DNA of 64,000 nucleotides from Culex pipiens pallens. Its lineage: Eukaryota > Arthropoda > Insecta > Diptera > Culicidae. Shown piece after piece: positions 11,246 through 21,270 of this stretch; the stretch's first letter is position 1; each line of letters starts with the position of its first letter. The DNA lies in assembly GCF_016801865.2 (NCBI RefSeq), contig NC_068939.1, positions 72,468,100-72,532,099 of the forward strand. The letters run 5' to 3'. The notes under the pieces were generated by a model that saw only the letters and a program-made list of their open reading frames with translations, did not search any database and was not told the DNA's origin. The position numbers and the translations under genes are program-made.

Positions 11246-12660
11246 TTTATTTTGAAAATGCTGAATTTTGATACCCATATTGCCATCTAGGAAAAGCTCC
11301 GTAATTGGGGTTGTTCCGGGTTCCACTGGAGAACCTGGAACCGGTCCCAAAGTGGCCAGATATGTCCAAAATAGTTTTTAGTTTTTATTTTAATCAATGA
11401 GCTTGATTTGGAAATGCTGAATGTTGATACCAATATTGCCAATCCAATAAAATTCTTGAAAATACTCTGGCATTGGGGATATTCCTGGTTCTTCTGGAGA
11501 ACCTGGAACCGGTCCCAAAGTTGCCAAATATGTCCAAAATGGTCTTTAGCGTCATCAATAAATGCTGAATTTGGATACCCATAATGCTCCCCCAATAAAT
11601 TTCTTGAAAATACTCTGGAATTGGGGATATTCCGGGTTTCACCGGAGAACCTGGAACCGGTCCCAAAAAGGCCAGATATGTCCAAAATGGTTTTCAGCGT
11701 CATCAATGAGCTTGATTAGTGAAAATGCTGAATTTTGATACCCATATTGCCACTCTAATAAAATTCTTGAAAATACTCTGGAATTGGGGATATTCCGGGT
11801 TTCACCGGAGAACCTGGAATCGGTCCCAAAGTGGCCAGATATGTCCAAAATGGTTTTCAACGTCATCAGTGAGCTTGATTTTGAAAATGCTGAATTTTGA
11901 TACCCATATTGCCACTCTAATAAAATTCTTGAAAATACTCTGGAATTGGGGATATTCCGGGTTCCACCGGAGAACCTGGAACCGGTCCCTAAGTGGCCAG
12001 ATATGTCCAAAATGGTTTTCAGCGTCATCAATGAGCTTGATTTTGAAAATGCTGAATTTTGATACACATATTGCCACTCTAATAAAATTCTTGAAAATAC
12101 TCTGGAATTGGGGATATTCCGGGTTTCACCGGAGAACCTGGAACCGGTCCCAAAGTGGCCAGATATGTCCAAAATGGTTTTCAGCGTCATCAGTGAGCTT
12201 GATTTTGGAAATGCTGAATTTTGATACCCATATTGCCACTCTAATAAAATTCTTGAAAATACTCTGGAATTGGGGATATTCCGGGTTTCACCGGAGAACC
12301 TGGAACCGGTCCTAAAGTGGCCAGATATGTCCAAAATGGTTTTCAGTGTCATCAGTGAGCTTGATTTTGAAAATGCTGAATTTTGATACCCATATTGCCA
12401 CTCTAATAAAATTCTTGAAAATACTCTGGAATTGGGGATATTCCGGGTTTCACCGGAGAACCTGGAATCGGTCCCAAAGTGGCCAGATATGTCCAAAATG
12501 GTTTTCAGCGTCATCAGTGAGCTTGATTTTGAAAATGCTGAATTTTGATACCCATATTGCCACTCTAATAAAATTCTTGAAAATACTCTGGAATTGGGGA
12601 TATTCCGGGTTTCACCGGAGAACCTGGAACCGGTCCCAATGTGTCCAGATCGGTCCAATA
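11246..12660 (-). repeat. inverted 162-bp tandem array, about 8-9 units
   Basis: Same unit as the preceding array in opposite orientation: ATTGCCACTCTAATAAAATT recurs at about 11746, 11908, 12070, 12232, 12394 and 12556. The units nearest the spacer (11280-11700) are the most diverged, and the outer units match the left array almost exactly. Confidence 0.92.
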
Positions 12661-13145
12661 TGGTATTGGGTATTATAATTGTACTGTAACTTGCATTATG
12701 ATAAAATTTTAAACAAATTGTCATTCAACATTCGATCCAAAATGCAAAACAACTAGAAAATAGAGGGTTAAAAAAAAGTTACCTGGTTGGTTTTGGGAAT
12801 AACTTAGGGTAAGTGCCTCTGTTTTTGACTTTTCAAAAAGCAAAATAAACTAGAGATCTGTCCGCATCTTTTGCTTCTTGAATTTTGAAAATCCGTCCAC
12901 AGGGAGCCGAGATACAGCTGTTTGAAGTTGGACTTCGCCTTTTTTCGCTAGCTTGGTAGTTCGCGGGATAATATTGAGGATGGTAGTTTAAGTGTTAATC
13001 TTCAAGAGGGCAGGGAACATACATGTAAGATAAGACGTTGGCAATAAAATTGTACCAGTAAATTGCGCAGTTTACCAGCTGTCCGCAGCAATGCGTGATG
13101 GATTTACGCTTCAAATCCCCTTTTTAATGTTTATGTTTTACTCAC

Positions 13146-15114
13146 CCTGTGCACCCAATCCTTTCCCTCGCCGTCCTCGATGCACCGATCGAGCGCGTCC
13201 TGCGTCAGCACCAGCAGGAAGTGCTTCGCGTGCCGGATGCTCTGCAGCAGATTGTTGTCGAACTTGCCCGCCTCGAGCCGCTCTACGTCGATAAAGACGG
13301 AGAAGCCCCGCAACTCGAGGTGCACCTTAAGGAGGGACGCGAGCTGGGAGCCGTTGCTGCGGCGGTAGCTCACAAACACGTCCAGGTTCTTTTCGGTGCT
13401 CTTTTCTGAGGTGGTGGAGATGATTTCGTTGCTCTTGATCGCGTTCAGGATACGGGATCGATGGATGGAGTTTTTGATGTTGCACTCGGCGATCAGCTGG
13501 TCGTCGTCGAGATCCTTGATGGACTCGAGCTCGACGCCGGCGTTCAGCATGGCGTACGTGTAGATGGTGTACTCGGGTGCGATCCGGTACAGGAAGGTGT
13601 GCATGCCGTCCGAGTCGCGCGAGCTGTAGTCGGCCATGCGTTTGAGGTTTTGAAGTTCGCGCTCGAAGCGCTTGCGGCGGATGCCGTTGGTCATGCCGAT
13701 GTCGTTGTGGAGGTTTTCCTCGGTCAGCTGGAGCAGCAGGTCGCCGTCGACTTTGGAGTCGAAGAAGCTCTGCTCGTACTCGGTGAAGCCGATTTGTTTG
13801 ACCCACTCGCGGACATCTTCGGTGTTCCAGAGTGGGACTTGTTGGGACAGTTTGTGCGGGACTTCTTCGCCGATGAGTCGGAGGGCTTGGGCGGCGAACT
13901 TGGAGGCGATGGCGTTGGGGGAGCTGGCGACACGGATGAGGGGTTCGATGGCGCCGATCTCCTTGAAGATGTTGGTGTTGCCTTGCTCTTTTTTGATTCC
14001 GGCCTCCATGCAGAAGTGGAATGCGGCCAGGTTGCGAGCTTCTTCACGTTTCGAACTTAGTACGGGCACCAGTCTCTCGAGCCAGTGCTTGCTTTGGCCG
14101 TGGGCGTGCGCTAGGTTGCTTTTGGCAAACTCGGACGGGTTGTGGGACGTTACGAAGGGTTCGACGAGGTTCAGCGTGCCGGACTTGATGACTTCGGCTT
14201 CGATTTCCTTGTTGGCGACCAGAACGACGATCGCCAGGCAGGCGTAGTATTTGATGTTTTCGTCGTGGTGGAAGGCGAGCGGGAACAGCCAGGACGGTAC
14301 CTTTCGGTTGATCATAGCTTCCTGATTTTCAGCCCCGCCGTACAGGGACAGATTGGCGAGTGCTCCGGCGCAATGTCTGAGCGTTTCAACGTCGTTCTTT
14401 CGACACTCGAACAGCACAGCATCCAAACCACCCAGACGAATCACGTTCGAACAGGTGTCCTCACTGTGCTTGAACAAATGCTCCAAGATTCCCGTTCCAA
14501 CGCGGGAGTGATCCGTTGCGTTGTTCCGCGTGCACACACAGGCCACATTCACCACCTTATCCAATCCGTTCTTCACCACGTGCGAGCGATTCTCCGTCGT
14601 CAAACACTGCTCGAGCAGTCGCGCCGAACTAAACTGAACGTCCGAATCAGAGTCCACACAGTTCTTCATCAAGATGTCCAACCCGCCCGTCGTTCGCAGC
14701 GTGTCACACAGGCTAGCTCCCAACTCATGGCCATGAGTCGGAACAGCCCAGGCACGCCGAATGATTTCGTTCATCGTGTTCAGCAGATTCGGCGCCTTCT
14801 TCAGCTGCTCTCCGTTGTGCAGATTCTCCACGTACTTGGTCATGTGCGACGAGTACTTGTGGATCGCGTTCTCGATCTCCGCCGGATTCCCACTAATCCG
14901 CTCCAGATCCTCAAACGAAGGAAAGTCCTCACCCATCGTCATCGTTCCGTTCATCGAGGACGAGTGCGTGCTCATCTGCGAAGACGAGCTGACCATGCTG
15001 TGCGATGAAAACTTGCTCTGCGTGGCCGACGAAACGGTCTTCTCCTGGTTGAACACTCCGCTCGCTGTAACGGTCTGCCGCTGCTGGGCCTGACTGATGG
15101 CTTTCTTCTCCGCA
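13146..15114 (-). CDS. Sarm (Ect4): Sarm/Ect4 core exon: ARM repeats, two SAM domains, first half of TIR
   Basis: A 1969-bp exon with acceptor TTTTTAG ending at 15115 and donor AGG|GTGAGT. It encodes a Ser-rich linker, then the autoinhibitory ARM domain from about FEDLERISG (near 14900), with the NAD+/NMN-sensing Trp in AWAVP (TGG at 14748-14750). The following residues are THGHELG, with His where human SARM1 has Arg110, as I recall for Drosophila. Next come SAM1 ([18 protein letters not shown], about 13845-13640) and SAM2 ([19 protein letters not shown], about 13603-13435), which drive octamer assembly. TIR begins [20 protein letters not shown] (about 13390), with [12 protein letters not shown] and ending DWVHR at the donor. 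In the family, SARM is a neuronal NADase and TIR adaptor that triggers axon degeneration when NMN/NAD+ rises. Confidence 0.97.
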
Positions 15115-15180
15115 CTAAAAATTACACAACGTTACGCGTTAGTCACCTCCGTCCCGTCGAACCCTCAAATCGCTACTAAC
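15115..15180 (-). other. 66-bp Sarm intron
   Basis: Donor CAG|GTTAGTAG at 15180, acceptor TTTTTAG at 15115-15117. It splits a Ser codon (AG|T). It is short, unlike the other introns. Confidence 0.88.
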
Positions 15181-15272
15181 CTGAAGTGGTCACTCGACAC
15201 CTTGACGCTGTGCGCCGCAATGTTGTTCGCTTCGGCCTGCTGGAAGTCGCCCATCTTCAGGGATCGTGCTTC
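15181..15272 (-). CDS. Sarm (Ect4): Sarm/Ect4 shared 92-bp exon
   Basis: Acceptor TTTCCAG before 15272. It starts in phase 0 and encodes [20 protein letters not shown], then [10 protein letters not shown] plus AG of a Ser codon completed in the next exon. It is predicted to be a flexible linker ahead of the ARM domain. Two upstream exons that end in phase 0 (31214-31610 and 20426-20752) can both join it, so it is the point where the long and short isoforms converge. Confidence 0.92.
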
Positions 15273-16140
15273 CTGGAAAGATAATCGATTCGATCAATAT
15301 TGGCTCGCCAGGCTGGATGATGAAAGTGGGGTGGTCATTGTCACGAGCACCAGGGACGTGTCGTCGCAAGTCGGTCGAGTCGAGTTATCAGTAGCTACTG
15401 AACGCGTGCAGCAATGTGTGGATTGTGTTCTGAGGCGTTTGGTCGGTCGGTGGTTTATGCAAATAAAAGGGGAGTTTTGCAAACTCATCAGCTTTTGGTG
15501 TGGTGAGGTGAGGCACCACGGGGGTGAGGTAAAGGTCGCGTGGAATATAAATTTCCAGAGTGAGGTGGGTTTCGGGTGTGAACGAAATATCCCTTTAATA
15601 GTCAAATTCTTTATTTTAAAGATTTTGTTTTTTGTTTAGGTCATAATTTTGTTTTAGGTTGCTTAAGATTTCAATTATTTTTTTAAGCTGTTCTGCCCCC
15701 GATTTTACGAGCCGATTTTCTTTGAAAAATATTTACAACGGCACTCTTAAAAAAAGTTTACTGAAATTAAAGTTTTCTGTTTGAACCCTCTTTTTTAATT
15801 TTATTATGAGCGACAAATTTTATTTCAAGTTTTGTACGAATTTTTCGAGGTTTTCGCAAAAACCAATGTTAGCTTGCCCCGTTATAAAAGAAATGTGATT
15901 AAATAAGTTTTCAGTGAAACATACTAACACATTTTCAAGGCAAAGCTGAATACATTTATTGTTCAAATGAAAACTTCATTATTGTGATGGTTTTAAGAAC
16001 AAAGCCTACAGCTGAAAATATTGTTTCAATGATTTTCACGATGTTATACTTAATATATCCAAAAATGGTGAATATCCATTATCAGGATTCTGAAATACGA
16101 CTTTTTGAAAAAATATTGGATTTTGGTTGTAAATCAAACC
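15273..16140. other. intronic AT-rich stretch, no gene seen
   Basis: Start of a 15.9-kb intron. The first 330 bases are GC-moderate and may include splice-regulatory sequence. Short ORFs lack features. Confidence 0.5.
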
Positions 16141-16145
16141 TAAAG

Positions 16146-16786
16146 TACAGTCACTCCTCATATTCGGAACAGTTTACAGATCGGCCAATTTTCAAAAAAT
16201 CATAGAAAATCGTTAATTTAACTTAATGATTCGCTTTTACCTTCATTTGCAATCTTTTGGATGCTGTATCGAACAACTGCAAATTTTAACTTTTAATCAA
16301 GTTTTTGAAGAAAAACATTGACCCTTGAAATCCACAAATTCGGAACACTTTTTTCATACGGATGTAAACAAACTTTGGACCTCTCCAGGAGTACATATTT
16401 GTAACATAATAATGACTTTACACACTGAAACCAATGAAACTCAAGCTTAGTGATGTTTTATACATGGTCTGATAACTTTTTTTGTGAAAATAATAGTTAA
16501 ATTCAGGTGTTCTACAATTGTGGGAGGCACAATAACATCCCACAATTATGGAACAGGCAATTTGGAGGCAGTGTTTTGCTACTATGTATGAAATAGTCTT
16601 GAAATGAAGTTTTTTGGTAGAAAAAATCTACTTTTACTAGTGAAATAGCAAAAGAATGTCCAAATGAAGGTCCTAAAAATAGTAGGGTCGACAAACAAGC
16701 TGCATTTGGCATGCTATTGACAAATTATCACAAAAGTGTTCCGAATTTGTGGGTGTTCCGAATATGTGGGATGACTGTACCATAGA
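16146..16786. mobile_element. TIR element with CATATTCGGAAC termini
   Basis: Left TACAGTCACTCCTCATATTC and right GAATATGTGGGATGACTGTA are inverted terminal repeats next to TA dinucleotides. The words TTCGGAAC and CACAATTATGGAACAG also recur internally. TA-flanked ends suggest a Tc1/mariner-superfamily non-autonomous element; this is inference from the ends only. Confidence 0.6.
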
Positions 16787-16899
16787 AATATTTTAAATGT
16801 ACGGAAATCCGATATTTTTTCAAAAGATCGTATCTCAAAATCCTGTTGATGGATATTTATGATTTTTAGATATGTTATGTAAAACATTCTGAAAAATCG

Positions 16900-19455
16900 T
16901 GATGTACGACAAAAGATCGAAAGACATAAGGTCGAATGGACATAAGGTCGAAAGTGGTCAAAAGGTCGCAATTCGCAATTTTTCGCAATTTTCAGTGTAA
17001 GAACGGGCCTTGACCGATCTTATGCACCAGGTTCCCGACGAACACGCACTGCCCTTACACCTACATCTCACCCTTGCTCTGAGTCAGTACGAGCAACACG
17101 CTAGAACACGCTTTGAGTGTTCGTGCCAGGCATGCACACCTTCTTTTCCGGTTACGCATTTTAACTCGGCCGGGGGTGGTACATTACGTAGGGTTTGATG
17201 TAAGTATAAGCGCCTAACCATTTATAGTGTGCCTATCAATTTTCATTAAAGCAAAAACTGTTTTATTTTTAGTTTGAATTCAAAAACTAGTTGTTATTTA
17301 ACTGGGTGTTGTTTTTCTCCTGAAATCTTTCCTAGTGTTGAGTCGTGTTTATATGTTGCTATTTCTTTTGTCGCGGTGTTTTGTTACAATGTTTGGTCCT
17401 AAGCATGTTATAAAATGTTACCAAAAGTACAATAGTAATATTTGTGTTAATCCTTTAATCATTCCATAAATTGAGTAAGGGCTCGAACCTCACTTGCTTA
17501 AGAAAAAGGTGAAGTTTCAAAACAATGGACAGTGAAGTAAATATACTATAGAGTGGAAAAGCGTTGAGAAATAAGAGAATCAAATAAGTAAAATTGAAAT
17601 CAAACGGAGGATAGTAAGCAGAAGCCGTTTTAGAAAATCAGTGAAACAAAATAAACAGAAGATAGCTGTTAGCTGAAATGGAAAGAGGAGAAACCCCGTT
17701 CTGCGATGCTCAGGTACATCCACAGCAGTTGACTCAACATACTGCGAATCAAAACAATACCGTCTACAATCACAAATTACTTCCCTTTCCCACATTGACG
17801 CGCCCCTTTCTTCTAGCCGTCTCTACTCTGACCCTCGCTGGTCAAAGGTTTACGAGTCGTTTCCACAGGCCACCAGCTAGGTTACACCTTGTCGTCATGA
17901 TGACTAAACCAAGCCAACGTGGAGGTAAGAAAATAGGACACTTGCAAGGAACCGGAGCCATGCTGTTTTGTCCAAACAGCACTACGGATGTAGTTGGGCT
18001 CCTTCCGGGATGTTCCTCGCCTGGGTGTCAACCGACGAGTATCATCAGTATCAGGCACCCTTGGCCTGCCGAAAGTGGTCAAAAGGTCGAATGGACAAAA
18101 AGTCGAAAGGATAAATGGTAGAATGTGGAAAAAGTGCAACAAATTCTGTAGTATTTTTGTGATTCCTTCCTCGATTGTTCAAAATTTTTGCAAGTTTTCT
18201 ATATTATTTTAAAAATATATCTTTAATGATCGTTATAATTATTTAAACATCTAAAATATTTATTTTTTTAAAGTTCATGTTAAAAAAAAATCAAAAATGT
18301 CTCCAAAAATCGATGGGCAAGTTTTTATTATAATCTGTAACGTAACTGCTAAATTTGACCATAGAGCAATTCCATGTCAAATAGGGAATCGGTTGTACCG
18401 AACCCTCTCCGATATCGATGAACTTTGTAGACATGTTATCCTACGCTTAGGTAAACCATGTTTGTGTATATGGCATCAATCTAATGGGAAATTGGACGAG
18501 CATTCCGGTAAAAATATTTTCGAGACTGAAAAATCAAGTCTGTCATATAGAAATTGCTAAAACCATCAAAAAATCATTTTTTCCAAAATTTTTATTTTTA
18601 AAACCATTGTAACTTCACAACGATTGGACTTAGGACAATGATCAATATGAATACTTTTATGTAAAATTGTCTGGAAAATCGATTCTCGTGTTCGGTTTTT
18701 GAACATTTTGAACGTTTTCAGTAAATGTTTTTTGTATTTTTTAGGAGAGTTTCTTCATCCTGCATTTTTCGTGAGTCTTTTTTACCTTCAAATTTGACTT
18801 TTAAACTTAAAAATAAAAAAAATCTCATAAAGGTGGCATTTTTTTTCTTTCAGTGTATCTTTTTCGGAAAGCCCGTCAAATTTCCAACAAGTTTGTCTCT
18901 GACCCTAGCTCTGACCACTTTTTGATACGATGCAACGGTTCAAGATACAGCGATATTTGAATTACGAAATGCAAACATATTTAAATACTTACGCCCTTCT
19001 CAAATATCATTATCGAGTGAAACTGGCTCCATATACACAAAAATGGCTAACATAAGTGTTGGATAACATGTCTACAAAGTTTCATTGAAATCGGAGAGGG
19101 GCGAGAAAAATGAACCTAAAAAATCTTGTTTTGGGCTGGAATTGCTCCATATAGAAGTGAAATTAACTGAAAACACAAAACAAAAATGGCTAACATAAGT
19201 GTTGGATAACATGTCTACAAAGTTTCATTGAAATCGGAGAGGGGCGAGAAAAATGAACCTAAAAAATCTTGTTTTGGGCTGGAATTGCTCCATATAGAAG
19301 TGAAATTAACTGAAAACCGTTCAAAACAAATTTTCATAGCTGTTTTTTTCATTTATGCTTTTGGGTTCATTTTAAAATATATATGTTTTTTTGTGAAAAA
19401 AACTTTCGTCCATTTGTCCATTCGATCTTATGTCTTTCGACCTTTTGTCATACAT
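16900..19455. mobile_element. 2.5-kb composite TIR element with GGTCGAAAGACATAAG-type ends
   Basis: The left end around 16903-16960 (GACAAAAGATCGAAAGACAT, GGTCGAATGGACATAAGG) is inverted at 19410-19450 (CCATTCGATCTTATGTCTTT, CGACCTTTTGTCATAC). A third fragment of the terminus is internal at 18065-18110. Between 16985 and 18060 is a GC-richer segment with codon-like texture but no intact ORF, possibly captured or decayed element sequence. From 18360 to 19320 is an inverted repeat family (TTGTAGACATGTTATCC facing GGATAACATGTCTACAA). Confidence 0.55.
19036..19322. repeat. tandem duplication of about 143 bp
   Basis: The segment beginning CAAAAATGGCTAACATAAGT at about 19038 is repeated at about 19181, followed by the same GAAATCGGAGAGGGGCGAG and GGGCTGGAATTGCTCCATAT words. 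The two copies are nearly identical, so the duplication is recent. Confidence 0.85.
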
Positions 19456-19459
19456 TCGT

Positions 19460-20425
19460 AAGATCGATTTTAATCAAGTTACCGAAACATTTCATTCTCC
19501 TGCGTGGCATTTATCACTTCTAATGCATCGAGTCGTGATGGCTGATACTGTAGCGACACTGTACTGATGCATTAGAGAACGTGGGATCGATATCCACAGT
19601 CTCCATAATTTTTTTAAGCACTTCAAATTTTTTTTATGTAATTTTATGAACAACTTTGCCATTATAAAAACCGTTAAAAAAAACATTCCAAACTTCATAA
19701 ATCATCGCTTCCAACCTCAAATCGGACACGTGTGTCTCGCCAGCACAATACCACACGCAGCAGCACATCAAATTTCCATTTCAATGGAAAATGGAAACCC
19801 AACCACCATACATTAACCGTTGCTTTTGTTGCTGTTTGTGGCGCGCGGCTAATTTTGGATTTTAATATTAACAATAACATCGCACGCGCCGGCATCGACA
19901 TTTACCTTGAAATTTGTCGACGCGCATTGAGAAAAACAGAACCACCAACCAAACCTTTCAGTCTAGTGTACCAACGGCTCTATATCATTCTGTTTTGAAA
20001 ACAAGCGTGAAAATTACATCTCGATTTTTTTGGTTGATGGTGAACAACTGAGCAAATTTAGGGTGATGCTCTGTTGACACAGTTTGCCGATTTCCAGAAT
20101 GAAAATCTGGGACGAGTTAACCATGTCCCAGTGAAGTCTTTTTGATTTGACAGCGACAAAAAGTGACAGTCAGTCTGACGAATGCGTCAAAATCACATGA
20201 CTTGTACGAAATCGTCATGTAATTAATATATCATTACGTAGACGTTCCTGTTCACGCTGGTCGGAAATAAATTTGCGCGTTTATTCATGATTTATTTTCG
20301 CCACGTACGTCCATGTTTACACAATAAGCGCGTTATTTTTAGCCCGCGCGATCTTTGTAAAATCACTGCTAAATTTGACCATTTTGTTTGCGCTTTATTT
20401 TGACAGTACCCAGCGCGCTGCTTAC
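19460..20425. other. intron between the short-isoform first exon and the shared exon (distal part)
   Basis: No gene is seen. A CG-rich patch at 19700-19960 has ORFs on both strands that look like frame shadows, and a stretch near 20130-20300 (GACAGCGACAAAAAGTGACAG...) may be an old repeat. Confidence 0.45.
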
Positions 20426-20752
20426 CTTAACCCTCTCGATCGGTATCTCGAAAGTGGTTCGCACCTGTTGTGGTGGTGAACAGCGGGTTGTCCCACCACC
20501 ACTACCGCCATCTGGCGGAGGAGGACTTTCCACGATCGTGACACGTGGACTCTTCCTGGGACTGGTGACGTTCAGTACGATCCCGTTTTTGTGCTGCGGG
20601 GGTGGAGTCACGGACGAGGTGGGGGTTTGTGGGGGTGGTGGCGACAGGGGGAACTCCACGATCGGGCTCGGCGTCCTGGTTGGGACAAAGTCGGACTGGC
20701 CCGTGGACCGGAAGATGCCCTTCCGGACGGGCCACGGCGCCTGGTTGCACAT
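20426..20752 (-). CDS. Sarm (Ect4): Sarm/Ect4 alternative first coding exon (short isoform)
   Basis: ATG at 20750-20752, 109 codons, donor AAG|GTAAGC (GT at 20424-20425) in phase 0, which matches the phase-0 acceptor of exon 15181-15272. It encodes MCNQAPWPVRKGIFRSTGQS and then a Pro/Ser/Thr-rich region (TPSPIVEFPLSPPPPQTPTS, SPRKSPRVTIVESPPPP) ending TTFEIPIERVK. It is probably disordered with several S/T-P phosphorylation motifs. Joining it to the core exons gives 907 codons before the UGA. The GC-rich sequence and correct splice phase make coding very likely; promoter use is inference. Confidence 0.82.
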
Positions 20753-21270
20753 GATCGCGACTTGCGATCTTCGGTATTGTGTAACTGTGGAGTTACGTGG
20801 ATTAGCGGGGTGATCAACCGGCTTAAGTCTGTCTCTTTACAGCTTGGTACTTGGAACTGCTCACTCGCGATTGTAAACAACAGTCATTTGAAGCTGTACA
20901 CACATTGTAATTAGCACTCGATCGCTAATATTACTTAATAAGGGAAGCTCCCAACACAGCCGGGTGATCGTGTCACGCGTCACCGCAACGTGCGAGCCCT
21001 CACACACTGTTGAAATTCGCACACGTCACTACGCAAAAGGGTGCCGGCTTTTTCTGAGGATCACCACACGCACACACATAACCTTAAAAAAGGGCCAAGT
21101 CGCGATCGCGTGGAACTTCCGAACGCACCCGGTAGCAAATTGAAACTGACGTCGGTCGGAACATTCTCCGCACACACAATTGACGAAAGTCGCACGAAGT
21201 GCGCGAACACGAATGTTCACGATCGTTCACGAAAAACTGCACAGTGGTTGATGATCGCGGGTGGTGGGTG
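20753..21270 (-). promoter_or_regulatory. probable 5' leader and promoter region of the short Sarm isoform
   Basis: GC-moderate, CpG-bearing block directly upstream of the ATG at 20752, set in AT-rich intron. It lacks repeats and long ORFs. No TATA box stands out. The exact transcription start cannot be placed from sequence alone. Confidence 0.4.

Larger units (their letters stand above)
7525..13005. mobile_element. giant foldback-type element made of 162-bp tandem repeats
   Basis: Outer ends are inverted: TTAACACCTAAACTACC at about 7526 and its complement GGTAGTTTAAGTGTTAA near 12983-13000. Unique-sequence arms of about 300 bp (7545-7840 and 12650-12960) are clear inverted copies, including the AAAATAGAGGGTT and GAAGTCCAACTTCAAACAG words. 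The right arm carries an extra stretch of about 25 bp. Between them the left side holds about 21 direct 162-bp units and the right side about 8-9 inverted units, meeting at a spacer of about 30 bp near 11216-11245. Long terminal inverted repeats built from tandem subrepeats are the hallmark of foldback (FB/Galileo-like) elements. No transposase is present, and no target duplication is obvious. It lies wholly inside a Sarm intron. Confidence 0.75.
5048..13145 (-). other. Sarm intron splitting the TIR domain
   Basis: An 8.1-kb phase-0 intron with donor GTGAGT at 13140-13145. If it is not removed, the frame ends after HRVSKT-stop, giving a TIR without its catalytic Glu. It carries an imperfect palindromic repeat at about 5500-6600, AT-rich remnants from 6660 to 7520, and the giant foldback element 7525-13005. 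No host exon is seen inside. Confidence 0.85.
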
